DNA from: Sulfitobacter pontiacus
GTDB lineage: Bacteria; Pseudomonadota; Alphaproteobacteria; Rhodobacterales; Rhodobacteraceae
Length of the DNA: 64,000 bases
Direction of reading: 5' to 3'
Assembly (NCBI RefSeq): GCF_040790665.1
Contig: NZ_CP160849.1
Coordinates: 868,001 to 932,000 of the forward strand
Part shown: one piece after another, positions 32,749-42,867 of the stretch
How positions within the stretch are numbered: position 1 is the stretch's first letter
Layout of the letters: each line of letters opens with the position of its first letter
The notes under the pieces: generated by a model
The model's input: only the letters and a program-made list of their open reading frames with translations
The model's database searches: none
Told to the model about the DNA's origin: nothing
Translations under genes and position numbers: made by a program

Positions 32749-34064
32749 TCTGCGGCCAATGCGACCTTTGCCTTGGCCCGCAGCCCCTGCACCACGTCAA
32801 CAGCGCTAGAGAGCCCGTCCTCGTGGAAGCCATGCTTCATCCAAGCGCCGCAGAACCAGGTGTTCTGCGTGCCGTTGAAGGCGCGCACCTGCTCTTGTGC
32901 GGCCAGCGCGCCCAGATCATAGACCGGATGGCGCAGGGTGACCTGATCATAGATCAGCTCTTCGCGGATCGGGCGCTTGGTATTGAGCGTCACGAAATGC
33001 GGGTCGTCCATCGGGATCGGTTGCAGCGAGTTCATCCAGTAGGTCAGGTCGATCCGGTCGGACTTCTGCCCCTTATCCTCGGCATAGATCCACGAAGCCC
33101 AGGTCTTGCGCAGCTTGGGCATAACAGAGGCATCGGCATGTAGCACCACGTCGTTGGGCTGGTATTTCACCGCGCCCAAGGCCGCACGCTCTGCCGCGCT
33201 TGGGTCGGCCAGAAGGGCAAGCGTATCATCCGAATGGCTGGCAAAGACGACCTCGTCAAAGGCTTCCCATTCCGCGCCATGGGTTTTCACCTCTGCGCCC
33301 AAGGGCGTGCGGCGGACGGATTGCACTGGCGTGCCAAGGCGAATGTCGACGCCCTTGGCTGTCAGCGATGCCCCCAGACGGTTCACATATTCCTGCGACC
33401 CGCCCTTAACCGTATACCACTGGTGCTGACCTGTGTGGCTCAGCAAGGCGTGGTTCTCGAAGAAGTCGATCATGGAGTAGGCGGGGAAATCCATGATCTT
33501 GTCCACCGGCGTCGACCAGATCGCGCCCGACAGCGGCGTCAGGTAGTATTTGCGAAAATATTCACCCGCGCCCAGCTTGTCCAAGAACCCGGCAATGGTC
33601 AGCGTACGGTCTTGCGCCAGCTTGGTCGCCGTGCTGTTGAACCGCACGATATCGGTCAACATACGCAGGAATTTCGGATTCAGCGCATTGCGTCGCTGCG
33701 CGAAGATCGAATCCAGCGTCATCAGCCCGTATTCCAACCGCCCCCCGTCGATGGAGGCCCCGAAGCTCATGTTGGATTTGACCACCGGCACGTCGAGCTC
33801 TTTGAACAGCGCGGCGAGGTTGGGATAATTGGCGTAGTTGAACACGATAAAGCCCGTATCTACAGGCTGGTCGCCGTTCTTGCCCGCCATCTTCGTGCGC
33901 GCGTGGCCACCCAGACGGGGGCAGCTTTCGAACAAGGTCACCTGATGGTCGTCGCCCAGCATATGCGCCGCCCCCATGCCGGAAATACCCGCGCCGATGA
34001 CGGCAATCTTTCGGTGGCCTGCCAAAGAGGTATTCTGTGGCGGGTCGATGGCTTCAAATGGCAT
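32745..34064 (-). CDS. FAD-dependent oxidoreductase (amine oxidase-like), head of lipid-modification type operon
   Basis: 439-residue flavoprotein. FAD-binding motif IAVIGAGISGMGAAHML with the terminal acid in VTLFESCPRLGGHA, NYANYPNLAALFKEL, DFPAYSMIDFFENHALL, KGGSQEYVNRL, and the C-terminal WFCGAWMKHGFHEDGLSSAVDV. This is the RSP_1091-like group of Rhodobacter sphaeroides, part of the RpoE (singlet oxygen) regulon and implicated there in furan fatty acid formation. It is the first gene of the operon. The 143-base upstream gap shows no clear RpoE-type promoter, and no rpoE-chrR pair is in the window. Confidence 0.88.
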   Translation of the reverse strand: MPFEAIDPPQNTSLAGHRKIAVIGAGISGMGAAHMLGDDHQVTLFESCPRLGGHARTKMAGKNGDQPVDTGFIVFNYANYPNLAALFKELDVPVVKSNMSFGASIDGGRLEYGLMTLDSIFAQRRNALNPKFLRMLTDIVRFNSTATKLAQDRTLTIAGFLDKLGAGEYFRKYYLTPLSGAIWSTPVDKIMDFPAYSMIDFFENHALLSHTGQHQWYTVKGGSQEYVNRLGASLTAKGVDIRLGTPVQSVRRTPLGAEVKTHGAEWEAFDEVVFASHSDDTLALLADPSAAERAALGAVKYQPNDVVLHADASVMPKLRKTWASWIYAEDKGQKSDRIDLTYWMNSLQPIPMDDPHFVTLNTKRPIREELIYDQVTLRHPVYDLGALAAQEQVRAFNGTQNTWFCGAWMKHGFHEDGLSSAVDVVQGLRAKAKVALAAE

Positions 34065-34207
34065 AAGGCGAGAATTTCCAGTCTGTCAGGTTTGTATCGG
34101 CACTTTCGGTGATACACGGGCTGGACGGTACATGAGTTGCAGTTAATCAGACACTAACTACGACTTTTTGTGACACCCTTGTCGTGGCTCCTCGCTTAGA
34201 TAGCCCG

Positions 34208-35449
34208 TCAGGGCCGTTTGTCAGGGCGCGAAAGCGGCACAACGCGATTATCCTGCTCTGACAGTTCTTCGAAATCGAAATTATCCAGTTTTGCCGCACG
34301 TTTACCCGCGCGTTCAGCAGCCGTGCCCAAGCCTTCAAGATCAGCGCGGGCCTGCCCGAAATGGGTGTTCAGCTTGCCAACACGTTCGACCACGATCTCG
34401 ACATCGCGGTGCAGCATCTTGAGCGTTTTGCGGATAGCCCCTGCCTGTTCCCGCATCCGCGCATCCTTGAGGATCGCGCGCATCGTATTCAGCGTTGCCA
34501 TGCAGGTGGTCGGCGAAACGATCCAGACCCGCGCATCAAAGCCTTCGCGGACGAGTTCAGGGAAGTTCGCATGCAGCTCGGCATAGACGGCTTCCGAGGG
34601 CAGGAACATCAGCGCGCCATCCGCGGTCTCGCCCTCGATGATGTATTTCGTGGTGATGGCCTGAATATGCGACTTGACCGCAACCCGCATGGCGCGGGCG
34701 GCATCCTTAACCTCGTATTCCGTCTTGGCACGACGTAGGGCTTCATAGGCTTCAAGCGGGAATTTACTGTCGATCACGATCGGGCCGGGCGGGTTCGGCA
34801 GGTGGATCAGGCAATCCGCGCGCCTGCCGTTGGAAAGCGTCGCCTGCATCGTATAGCTGTCACTTGGCAGCGCCTTAGCGACGATATCGTGCAGCTGGAT
34901 TTCACCGAATGCGCCACGGGTCTGTTTGTTGCTCAGGATATCCTGCAGCGACAACACGTCGCCCGACAGTTTGGTGATATTGTCCTGCGCCTTGTCAATC
35001 GCGGCCAGCCGTTCCTGTAGCTGGGTCAGGCTGGTCGTCGTCTGCTTGCTGGAACCGTGAAGTGTCGCGCTCATGCGTTCCTGCATCTCTGCCAAGGACC
35101 GGGCAGAGCGGGCCGCGTTCTCTGCCAGCCGGTCCTGCATTTGTTGCTGCACATGGGCCATGCGGGCCTCGATGCTTTGCACCATCTGGGCCTGTGCATT
35201 GGCTTGGGTATCCGACACGGTTTGCAAGCCGCCGCGCAGTTGTTCCTGCCCCATGCCAAGCTGTTGCACATGGCCGCCCAGTATCTGCATCTGGCGCGCC
35301 AGCGGCGCCGCCACCCGCGCCGACCGCCCCGCCGCACGCACCGCCATCACCAACAGGATCAGCACCAGCAAGACCACGCCCCCGCCGCCAATCAGCAGCA
35401 GCATGGCAGGGCCTGTCAGCGCGTAGGTTTCACCGCCAAGCTGGATCAT
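34208..35449 (-). CDS. rmuC: RmuC family DNA recombination protein
   Basis: 413-residue protein of the family that in E. coli limits recombination at short inverted repeats; the core is a PD-(D/E)XK-like nuclease fold. An N-terminal membrane anchor (about 12-37) is followed by a long coiled coil rich in Gln, Glu and Met (45-180) and the RmuC domain with [46 protein letters not shown] (the nuclease-like acid and Lys) and [12 protein letters not shown]. The ATG overlaps the mutL stop by four bases; a longer reading into mutL is unlikely. Coupling with mutL suggests a shared genome-maintenance role. Confidence 0.92.
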   Translation of the reverse strand: MIQLGGETYALTGPAMLLLIGGGGVVLLVLILLVMAVRAAGRSARVAAPLARQMQILGGHVQQLGMGQEQLRGGLQTVSDTQANAQAQMVQSIEARMAHVQQQMQDRLAENAARSARSLAEMQERMSATLHGSSKQTTTSLTQLQERLAAIDKAQDNITKLSGDVLSLQDILSNKQTRGAFGEIQLHDIVAKALPSDSYTMQATLSNGRRADCLIHLPNPPGPIVIDSKFPLEAYEALRRAKTEYEVKDAARAMRVAVKSHIQAITTKYIIEGETADGALMFLPSEAVYAELHANFPELVREGFDARVWIVSPTTCMATLNTMRAILKDARMREQAGAIRKTLKMLHRDVEIVVERVGKLNTHFGQARADLEGLGTAAERAGKRAAKLDNFDFEELSEQDNRVVPLSRPDKRP

Positions 35450-37344
35450 GTGCGCCCGAACAGACGTTCGATATCGCTCAACTTCAGCTCGACATAGGTG
35501 GGGCGGCCGTGGTTGCACTGGCCGGAATGGGGCGTCGCCTCCATCTCGCGCAGCAGCGCGTTCATTTCCTCGCCCCGCATCCAGCGGCCCGAACGGATGG
35601 AACCGTGACAGGCCACACGGCTGAGGATCGCCTCGATCCGGGCCTGTAACGTGTTGCTTTCGTTCTGATCCGCGAGCTCATCAAGGATATCCAGCACCAT
35701 CGCCTTGGCGTCCACTGTGCCAAGGATCGCGGGCGTTTCGCGCACGGCAATGGCACTGCCGCCAAAGGGTTCGATCCCCAGTCCAAACCGCGCGAGGTCA
35801 TCCGCGACCTCAAGCAGCCGCGCGCAGTCCGACGCTGACAGGTCCACGATCTCGGGGATCAGCAAGGCCTGCGCCGCGACACCGTTTTCGGCCATCTGGC
35901 GTTTCAGCTTTTCATAGACCAGTCGTTCATGTGCCGCGTGCTGGTCCACGATGACCATGCCAGTCGCCGTCTGTGCGATGATGTAATTCTCGTGCACCTG
36001 TCCCCGCGCGGTCCCGAGGGGGAAGTCCGGCGCGGGTTCGGCGGCGGGAGCGTGTGCGTCGTGGGTCTGAGTGTCGTGGGTCTGGACGTCAGCGCCGCCA
36101 GCCTCGTACTGGGGGGGCGTTTCAACACGGCCCCACATGCCGGCGGTTTCGGCAAAGCCGGGCTCGGGCGCTTGCGCCTGATGGGCAGCGCTGCGCGCCC
36201 CAAGCGAGGGGCGGTCCATCTGATACACCCGCGCACCGGGCTGTTCGGGGCGCATCGCCCCCAAAGTCGCATTCGCCACGGTGGTCGAGGCACGGTGCCC
36301 CGCATCCGCCAGCGCATGGCGCAGCGCCGATACGATCAACCCACGCGCCAGTCCGGGATCGCGAAAGCGCACTTCGGATTTGGCGGGGTGGACGTTCACA
36401 TCCACAAGCTTGGGATCGCAATCGACAAAGAGCGCGGCGGCGGGATGGCGGTCACGGCTCAGCAGGTCGAAATAGGCCCCGCGCAACGCCCCCACCAGCA
36501 GCTTGTCACGGACGGGACGCCCGTTCACAAACAGGTATTGCGTCACGGCAGAGCCGCGCGAATAGGTCGGCAGGGCCGCGTAGCCCGTCAGGTGCAGCCC
36601 TTCGCGTTCGGCATCGATGGCCAGCGCGTTTTCAGCAAACTCGCGCCCCAGCACTTGCGCCAAACGCCCGTGCAGCGCGGCGAACATATCGCCCTGTTCG
36701 GCCTCGGCGCGAAACACCTCGCGGCCCGGTCCGTCGCCGGACACATCGCGCAGGGTGAAACGCACGAAGGGTTCCGCCATCGCCAGCCGCTTGATGATGT
36801 CAGAGATCGCCTGCGCCTCGGCGCGATCGGTGCGCAGGAATTTCAACCGCGCAGGCGTAGCAAAGAAGAGATCGCGCAGGGTGACGACGGTGCCACCATT
36901 CAGCGCAGCAGGGCGCACAGGGCCGGTCACGCCGCCGTTGACCGAAATCTCGGCCCCGTCCTGTCCGGCAACACGGCTGCAAATGGTCAGCCGCCCGACA
37001 GCCCCGAGCGAGGGCAGCGCCTCGCCGCGAAAACCGAAGGTGTGGATGTTCAGCAGGTCCGTCCCGTCGATCTTCGAGGTCGCGTGCCGGGACAGCGCCA
37101 GCGTCAGATCGTCCGCGGCGATGCCGCAGCCGTCGTCGGTGACGCGGATCAGGGTCTTGCCACCATCGGCATATTCGACCGTGATTTGCCGCGCGCCCGC
37201 ATCAATTGCGTTCTCGACCAGCTCCTTGACCGCAGAGGCAGGGCGTTCAACGACCTCTCCGGCGGCGATACGGTTAATTGCCGAGTCGTCGAGCTGCCGG
37301 ATCACCGGGCGATTTTCGCTTATATTGGGGTTTGGATGCGCCAT
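35446..37344 (-). CDS. mutL: DNA mismatch repair protein MutL
   Basis: 632-residue mismatch repair protein. The GHKL ATPase domain has [32 protein letters not shown] and [15 protein letters not shown]; the transducer domain has VNGRPVRDK and [15 protein letters not shown] Pro/Ala-rich linker (about 370-450, with repeated THD) leads to the C-terminal endonuclease domain with [23 protein letters not shown] (where ACK...R is usual) and [13 protein letters not shown]. The metal-binding motifs show that it is a nicking MutL, as expected in bacteria without MutH. The ATG of MAHPNPNIS fits; rmuC follows with a 4-base overlap. Confidence 0.97.
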   Translation of the reverse strand: MAHPNPNISENRPVIRQLDDSAINRIAAGEVVERPASAVKELVENAIDAGARQITVEYADGGKTLIRVTDDGCGIAADDLTLALSRHATSKIDGTDLLNIHTFGFRGEALPSLGAVGRLTICSRVAGQDGAEISVNGGVTGPVRPAALNGGTVVTLRDLFFATPARLKFLRTDRAEAQAISDIIKRLAMAEPFVRFTLRDVSGDGPGREVFRAEAEQGDMFAALHGRLAQVLGREFAENALAIDAEREGLHLTGYAALPTYSRGSAVTQYLFVNGRPVRDKLLVGALRGAYFDLLSRDRHPAAALFVDCDPKLVDVNVHPAKSEVRFRDPGLARGLIVSALRHALADAGHRASTTVANATLGAMRPEQPGARVYQMDRPSLGARSAAHQAQAPEPGFAETAGMWGRVETPPQYEAGGADVQTHDTQTHDAHAPAAEPAPDFPLGTARGQVHENYIIAQTATGMVIVDQHAAHERLVYEKLKRQMAENGVAAQALLIPEIVDLSASDCARLLEVADDLARFGLGIEPFGGSAIAVRETPAILGTVDAKAMVLDILDELADQNESNTLQARIEAILSRVACHGSIRSGRWMRGEEMNALLREMEATPHSGQCNHGRPTYVELKLSDIERLFGRT

Positions 37345-37417
37345 GCGGCTAGACCTAGCATAGAGGCGCGCGATTCTGAAAGCCGCGAATACGGATGGTT
37401 AACGCTCGTCGGCGAGG

Positions 37418-38641
37418 TTAATCCTGTGTGGCTGCATTGAACCAGGCGACGATCTCGGCGCGTTCGCTGGCCTGCATATGGCTCAGGTTGGCAGGGGGCA
37501 TTGCATCGGTCACACCCGCTTGCAAATAGATCTGTCTGGCCGCGCTGGCGATCTGATGTTCTGTTTCAAGCCGGATGGATTTCGGCGGCCAAAGCAGCCC
37601 GTCCCACGCGGGTTCTGCCGCATGACACATGCTGCACCGACCGCGCACGATATCATGCACCCGGTCAAACCCTTCGGCCTGGGCAAAGCGCAGTGCGGGG
37701 CCGGTGGCCTCTTCCGGCTCGACGCTGCGGAACATCGGCGCGGTCGACAGCCACATGATCGTGACGAACAACAGCGCGGTGACCGCCCATGTCCACGTCG
37801 GATTCCCCTGACGCGCGTGCAGGCTGTTGAAGTAATGGCGGATCGTGACCCCCATCAGAAACACCAGTGCCGCAATCAGCCAGTTCATTTCCGACGCGAA
37901 GGCCAGCGGGTAGTGGTTGCTGAGCATCAGGAAGATGACCGGCAAGGTCAGATAGTTATTATGTGTGCTGCGCTGTTTGGCGATCTTGCCGTATTTCGCA
38001 TCCGGCACCCGCCCCGCCTTGAGGTCGGCCACCACGATCCGCTGGTTCGGCATGATAATAAAGAACACGTTCGCCGACATGATCGTCGCGGTGAACGCGC
38101 CCAGATGCAGCAACGCTGCACGCCCCGAAAAGACCGAGGTATAGAAATAGGCCATCCCCACAAGGATCACATAGAGGCCGATCATCAGCCTTGTGTTGTT
38201 ATCGCCGAATTTGCTTTTGCAGATCTGGTCGTAGACCAGCCAACCAAAGCCAAGCGACAACAGGGAAATCCCCACGGCTTGCCAGTTCGCCAGTTCTGCG
38301 ACGGTGGGATCGACAAGATAGAATTCCGCCCCGAGATAGTAGACCAGGATCAGCAAGGCAAAGCCGGAAAGCCACGTCGAATAGCTTTCCCATTTGAACC
38401 AGATCAGATCGTCGGGCATCTGCGCGGGGGCCACCAGATATTTCTGCACGTGATAGAACCCGCCGCCGTGGACCTGCCATTCCTCCCCGTCCGCGCCGGT
38501 TTTGAGGTTGCGGTCGCGGTGCAGGCCCAGATCCAGCGCGATAAAGTAGAACGATGACCCGATCCACGCGATGGCCGTGATGACATGCACCCAGCGAACG
38601 GCAAACTCGATCCAAGCGCCAATGGCGGCCATATCGTACAT
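37418..38641 (-). CDS. puuD: Membrane urate hydroxylase PuuD
   Basis: 407-residue inner-membrane enzyme that oxidises urate to 5-hydroxyisourate, replacing soluble uricase. About eight membrane segments (first one WVHVITAIAWIGSSFYFIALD) form the DUF989-type domain with THNNYLTLPVIFLMLSNHYP; a cytochrome c-like domain at the C-terminus has the haem motif CSMCH (Cys336-His340) and an axial Met in AMPPANLSHMQ. Electrons would pass into the respiratory chain instead of forming hydrogen peroxide. AAGGAG lies seven bases before the ATG. Last gene of the urate operon, 11 bases after the permease. Confidence 0.93.
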   Translation of the reverse strand: MYDMAAIGAWIEFAVRWVHVITAIAWIGSSFYFIALDLGLHRDRNLKTGADGEEWQVHGGGFYHVQKYLVAPAQMPDDLIWFKWESYSTWLSGFALLILVYYLGAEFYLVDPTVAELANWQAVGISLLSLGFGWLVYDQICKSKFGDNNTRLMIGLYVILVGMAYFYTSVFSGRAALLHLGAFTATIMSANVFFIIMPNQRIVVADLKAGRVPDAKYGKIAKQRSTHNNYLTLPVIFLMLSNHYPLAFASEMNWLIAALVFLMGVTIRHYFNSLHARQGNPTWTWAVTALLFVTIMWLSTAPMFRSVEPEEATGPALRFAQAEGFDRVHDIVRGRCSMCHAAEPAWDGLLWPPKSIRLETEHQIASAARQIYLQAGVTDAMPPANLSHMQASERAEIVAWFNAATQD

Positions 38642-38652
38642 GGGGTGGCTCC

Positions 38653-40095
38653 TTAGTGTAGCGTCTTGGGTGTATGCGGCAGTTTACCCTTAGAACTGCC
38701 TGACAACCCGCCCGAGACTTCCTCGGTTGATTCCTCTGCCAGTTCTTCGGGCAGAAGCAGGTTCAGTACAATAGCAATCAGGGCCGCGGGTAGCAGACCG
38801 CTGGTCAGCAAGATCTTGGCCGTGTCGGGCAGGTGTTGCACCGCGCCGGGTTCCAGCTGAAGCCCCAGACCGATCGAGATCGAGATGGCAAAGATCACCA
38901 TATTGCGGCGGTTCCAGTCCACGTCGGACAACATCGACATGCCAGCGGCCACGACCATGCCGAACATCACGATAACCCCGCCGCCCAAAACCTCGATCGG
39001 GATGGTGCGGATCACGCCGCCGACCTTGGGGACCAACCCGCAGAGGATCAGGAACAGCGCACCGACGGTGACGACGTGGCGGCTCATCACGCCTGTCATG
39101 GCGATCAGGCCGACGTTCTGGCTGAAGGATGTGTTGGGCAGACCACCGAAAAGACCGGCGACGGCGGACCCGATCCCGTCGGCATAGGTCGCGCCCTGGA
39201 TTTCGCGGTCGGTCGCTTCGCGGCCCGCGCCGCCCTTTGTGATCCCGGCAACGTCGCCCACGGTTTCAATCGCCGAGATAAACGCCATCAGACAAAAGCC
39301 GATGATCGCCGCTGCCGAAAACTCGAACCCGTATTTCAGCGGATTGGGCAGCGCAAAGGCGGCAGAGCGTGACCACGACCCGCTGATGTCGCCAAAGCTG
39401 AGCATCCCCACGGCCAGCGCATAGATATACCCCACGATCAAGCCGATCAGCACAGCCGAGATCGACAGCATTCCGCGGGTGAAAAACTTGATCCCCAATG
39501 TGACAAAGATCACCACCAGCGCGGCCGACCAATTCAGCAGGCTGCCATAGGCAGGCGTGCCAATCGCGGGCACACCACCGGCAGCGTATTGGATCCCCAC
39601 CTTGACCAGCGCCAGACCGATCATCGTGACCACCAACCCCGTAACAAGCGGCGGCAGCGCAAATCGGATCTTGCCGATGAACAGCCCCAGAAAGGCGTGG
39701 AACATACCGCCGATCACAACGCCTCCGAACAGCGCGGCAAGCCCGTCCACCCCCTTGCCCGCCACCAGTGGGATCATGATGGGGATGAACGCGAAAGACG
39801 TGCCCTGCACAATCGGCAGCCCTGCCCCGACAGGCCCCAGCGTCAGCGTTTGCAGCAGCGTCGCGACACCGGCAAACAGCATCGACATCTGGATCAGGTA
39901 CAGCAGTTCGGGAAAGTCGGGCGAGTTCGACCCGAACCCAAAGCCCGCGGCGCCCGCGATGATGATGGCGGGGGTGACATTGGACACGAACATCGCCAGC
40001 ACGTGCTGAACACCCAGAGGAATAGCGCGATACAGCGGCGGCATGTAATTGGGGTCGCGCAGTTGTTCCGGCGTGCCGATGGCGTGGCGTGTCAT
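38653..40095 (-). CDS. Nucleobase:cation symporter-2 family purine (urate/xanthine) permease
   Basis: 480-residue transporter with about 14 membrane segments. NCS2 features: GVQHVLAMFVSNVTPAIIIAGAAG, QGTSFAFIPIM, the family motif QNVGLIAMTGVMSR and ETVGDVAGITK with the conserved Glu. The QNxGxIxxTG motif and the position inside a urate degradation operon favour urate or xanthine import. The C-terminus is cytoplasmic, rich in Glu then Ser. It lies between allA (60 bases upstream) and puuD (11 bases downstream). Confidence 0.92.
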   Translation of the reverse strand: MTRHAIGTPEQLRDPNYMPPLYRAIPLGVQHVLAMFVSNVTPAIIIAGAAGFGFGSNSPDFPELLYLIQMSMLFAGVATLLQTLTLGPVGAGLPIVQGTSFAFIPIMIPLVAGKGVDGLAALFGGVVIGGMFHAFLGLFIGKIRFALPPLVTGLVVTMIGLALVKVGIQYAAGGVPAIGTPAYGSLLNWSAALVVIFVTLGIKFFTRGMLSISAVLIGLIVGYIYALAVGMLSFGDISGSWSRSAAFALPNPLKYGFEFSAAAIIGFCLMAFISAIETVGDVAGITKGGAGREATDREIQGATYADGIGSAVAGLFGGLPNTSFSQNVGLIAMTGVMSRHVVTVGALFLILCGLVPKVGGVIRTIPIEVLGGGVIVMFGMVVAAGMSMLSDVDWNRRNMVIFAISISIGLGLQLEPGAVQHLPDTAKILLTSGLLPAALIAIVLNLLLPEELAEESTEEVSGGLSGSSKGKLPHTPKTLH

Positions 40096-40154
40096 ATCAA
40101 ATGTCCCTTGTTGATCACTGGCCGCTATTTGTGCGGTCCGATTATCTGAGGGGT

Positions 40155-40646
40155 TTACCCCTTGATCACATAAGGCGGGTCCAGCGGGTATTCGTCAAGG
40201 TTGGGGCTGGTGCCGATGCGGTCCACCACGGCGAAAAGCCCGGGCTCTGCCAAAGGGGTAAGCACGCCGTGCCATGTCCCGCGGTGAAAGTTCACGCCTT
40301 GATGCGGTGCCGTCAAGAACGCCAGCGGTGTGCCGGGGGTATCGCCCTCGTCGGGTGCCACGATCACAAGAAACGGCGCGCCCGTCAGCGGCAGGAAAGC
40401 TTGCGACCCTTCGGGATGCCGTTCAAGCAGGTCCAACTGGTACGGCAGACGACGGGCCTGCGCGTTGAAGATGCTGATGCCCGCGCGACCGTCGGGCCCG
40501 AAATCCAGCTTTGCCAGATCATGGTGCCGCCCACACAGCCCCGCGTTGATAATCCGGTCCGGCGCGCCCGACGCGTCCAGCACTTCACCGAAAGGGGCGA
40601 AGGCATCTGCGGTCAGGGGCTGCACAGTGATCTCGCGCAGGCTCAT
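40155..40646 (-). CDS. allA: Ureidoglycolate lyase
   Basis: 163-residue cupin-like enzyme that splits (S)-ureidoglycolate into glyoxylate and urea. Typical sequence: VQPLTADAFAPFGEVLD at the start, GRAGISIFNAQARRLPYQLDLLERHPEGSQAFLPL, and the metal/active-site strand FHRGTWHGVLTPL. The length matches the family. It overlaps allE by four bases (ATGA), so the two are translated together. It completes the pathway from ureidoglycine in this locus. Confidence 0.94.
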   Translation of the reverse strand: MSLREITVQPLTADAFAPFGEVLDASGAPDRIINAGLCGRHHDLAKLDFGPDGRAGISIFNAQARRLPYQLDLLERHPEGSQAFLPLTGAPFLVIVAPDEGDTPGTPLAFLTAPHQGVNFHRGTWHGVLTPLAEPGLFAVVDRIGTSPNLDEYPLDPPYVIKG

Positions 40647-41458
40647 AGCGACAGCGGCATGTGGCGGTTCACATCCTTATACAGCAGATAACGGAAGGGT
40701 TCTTGCCCCGTTGCAATACAGGCCTGCGGACAAAAAGCACGCAGCCACATGAAATCTCCCGCTTCAACCGGCACCCAGTCGCGGTTCAGCAAATAATCCG
40801 CCTTGCCCTGAATGACGTAAAGCCCGTGTTCCATCACATGGGTCTCTGCGAAAGGGATGCGCCCGCCCGGTTGGAAGGTCACGATATTGACGTGCATGTC
40901 GTGGCGCAGATCGCCTGGGTCCGCGAAACGCTGGGTCGCCCAAGCGCCATCGGTATCGGGCATGGCAATCGGCGCGACTTCGTCGTCATGGGTCACGAAT
41001 GCCTCCGGCGCATCCATGCCCTCCACGGACACATAGCGCTTGCGCACCCAGTGCAAGCCGCAAGGCGTATCGCCGGTGTTCCACAGCGTCCATTTGGCGG
41101 CAGGGGGAATATAGGCGTAAGACCCTGCCACAAGATCATACCCCTGCCCATCCAGCGTCAACCGCGCGCGGCCTGTGGCCACGAACAAGACCGCTTGCGC
41201 CTGCGCGTCCGGCTCGGGCGTGTCGCTGCCACCTTTGGGGGCAAGCTCTACCGCGTATTGCGCGAAGGTTTCGGCAAATCCGCTCAGCGGCCGCGCCAGT
41301 ACCCACGCGCGTGTGTTTACCCATCCGGGCAGCAAGCTGGTCACGATGTCCCGCTGCACCGAGGCAGGGATCACCGCGTAGGCGTCGGTGAACACAGCCG
41401 TGCTTTCAGGAGAGACAGTCTGGTCCGGCAGACCGCCGGGGGGGAAGGCATAGGTCAT
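40643..41458 (-). CDS. allE: (S)-ureidoglycine aminohydrolase
   Basis: 271-residue bicupin enzyme that removes ammonia from (S)-ureidoglycine to give (S)-ureidoglycolate. The second cupin shows the Mn-binding set in ETHVMEHGLYVIQGKADYLL and the family ending GDFMWLRAFCPQACIATG, then RYLLYKDVNRHMPLSL. The ATG of MTYAFPPGGLPDQ overlaps the stop of the upstream fusion gene by four bases. This activity follows allantoate amidohydrolase, which is not in this locus. Confidence 0.94.
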   Translation of the reverse strand: MTYAFPPGGLPDQTVSPESTAVFTDAYAVIPASVQRDIVTSLLPGWVNTRAWVLARPLSGFAETFAQYAVELAPKGGSDTPEPDAQAQAVLFVATGRARLTLDGQGYDLVAGSYAYIPPAAKWTLWNTGDTPCGLHWVRKRYVSVEGMDAPEAFVTHDDEVAPIAMPDTDGAWATQRFADPGDLRHDMHVNIVTFQPGGRIPFAETHVMEHGLYVIQGKADYLLNRDWVPVEAGDFMWLRAFCPQACIATGQEPFRYLLYKDVNRHMPLSL

Positions 41459-42867
41459 AGCATATCCTCCAGCCGCAGCCGTGCGATCCGTTCGACCTGT
41501 GCGCATGCGGTGGTAAATTCATCTTCGGTTGCGTTGGCGATGCGGGTCTCGAACTGGCGCAGGATGCCGTCCTTGTCGTGATCCTTTACCGCGATGATAA
41601 AGGGAAACCCGTGTTTCGCGACGTATTGGCTGTTCAACGTCTCGAAGCGGGCGCGCTCGGCATCGGTCAAGGCGTCCAGCCCGGCGCTGGCTTGTTCTTG
41701 CGTGCTTTCAGCGGTCAGCCGTTTGGCCGCCGCCAGCTTGCCCGCCAGATCGGGGTGCGCGGTCAGCACGCCCAAGCGTTCCGCCCGCGTCGCCGACCGG
41801 AACATCCGCGCCAAAGCATTATGTATCCCCGCGACAGAGTTATGCGCGGGCCCAAGTTCAAGATCATACGCGCGTTCGGCGATCCACGCTGAATGTTCGA
41901 ACACCCCGCCGAATTTCGCGACAAAGCTGGCGCGGTCCATCTGGTCCAGACGCAGGCGCGGCTGAGGCGGATGGGTGACACGCCAATGGTCAGCGATGTC
42001 GATGCGGCGCGGCGTCCAGACGCCTTCGAACCCTTTAATGTAGTCGATAAAGCGTTTCAGCGCCTGTATCCGTCCGGGCCGCCCGATCAGACGGCAATGC
42101 AGCCCGACCGACATCATCTTGGCCTGCCCTGCGCTGCCTTCGGCATAAAGCGCATCGAAGGTATCGCGCAGATAGGCATAGAACTGATCGCCCGAATTAA
42201 AGCCCTGCGGCGTGGCAAAGCGCATATCGTTGCAATCAAGAGTATAGGGGATGATCAGTTGATCGCGCCCTGCTACCTGCATCCAATAGGGCAGATCATC
42301 GTCGTATGTATCCGAGATATAGTCGAAGCCCCCCGTCTCTGCCGCCAGCGCGACCGTGTTCACAGAGCTGCGCCCCGTGTACCAGCCACGCGGCGCTGTG
42401 CCGACGACCTCGCGGTGCAGGCGGATCGCCTCGTCCATATCGGCGCTTTCGACCTCGGCGGTGTGATCCTTGTAGTCGATCCATTTCAACCCGTGGCTTG
42501 CGATTTCCCAATCGGCCTGGGTCATCGCCTCTACCTGCTGCGGGGACCGCGCCAAGGCGGTGGCGACGCCATAGACGGTAACAGGGATATCGGCACCCGT
42601 GAACAGACGGTGCAACCGCCAAAAGCCCGCCCGCGCGCCGTAGTCATAGATGGATTCCATATTCCAGTGACGTTGCCCCGGCCAAGGGGCGGCCCCGACG
42701 ATCTCGGACAAGAAGGCCTCTGATGCGGCATCCCCGTGAAGCAGACAGTTCTCGCCGCCTTCTTCATAGTTCAGCACGAATTGCACCGCGATCCGCGCGC
42801 CGCCCGGCCATTGTGCATCAGGCGGTGTGGGGCCGTAGCCGTGAAAATCACGAGGGTAGCGTGTCAT
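41455..42867 (-). CDS. Fused allantoinase (PuuE type) and OHCU decarboxylase (UraD)
   Basis: 470-residue bifunctional protein. Residues about 1-305 are a polysaccharide deacetylase-fold PuuE allantoinase (YPRDFHGYGPTPPDAQWPGGARIAVQFVLNYEEGGE; HWNMESIYDYGARAGFWRL; SHGLKWIDY; WYTGRSS), opening allantoin to allantoate. Residues about 315-470 are UraD, which decarboxylates OHCU to (S)-allantoin: FVAKFGGVFEHSAWIAE with the catalytic His, HPDLAGKL, and the substrate motif in NSQYVAKHGFPFIIAVKDHD. The order of the two parts is reversed from reaction order. First gene of the operon, divergent from hiuH, which makes the OHCU. Confidence 0.93.
   Translation of the reverse strand: MTRYPRDFHGYGPTPPDAQWPGGARIAVQFVLNYEEGGENCLLHGDAASEAFLSEIVGAAPWPGQRHWNMESIYDYGARAGFWRLHRLFTGADIPVTVYGVATALARSPQQVEAMTQADWEIASHGLKWIDYKDHTAEVESADMDEAIRLHREVVGTAPRGWYTGRSSVNTVALAAETGGFDYISDTYDDDLPYWMQVAGRDQLIIPYTLDCNDMRFATPQGFNSGDQFYAYLRDTFDALYAEGSAGQAKMMSVGLHCRLIGRPGRIQALKRFIDYIKGFEGVWTPRRIDIADHWRVTHPPQPRLRLDQMDRASFVAKFGGVFEHSAWIAERAYDLELGPAHNSVAGIHNALARMFRSATRAERLGVLTAHPDLAGKLAAAKRLTAESTQEQASAGLDALTDAERARFETLNSQYVAKHGFPFIIAVKDHDKDGILRQFETRIANATEDEFTTACAQVERIARLRLEDML

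Noticed and set aside
32745..34064. Flavoprotein as a carotenoid (phytoene) desaturase
   Set aside because: The FAD motif is shared, but the C-terminal half and the link to DUF1365 and DUF3833 match the lipid-associated amine-oxidase-like group, and no carotenoid genes are near.
34065..34207. RpoE (TGATC / TAAGA) promoter for the flavoprotein operon, and a CtrA-like TTAA-N7-CTAA at 34143-34157
   Set aside because: No TGATC-N18-TAAGA pair with acceptable spacing is present. The CtrA-like site has one base off in the second half and is weaker than the one before dinB.
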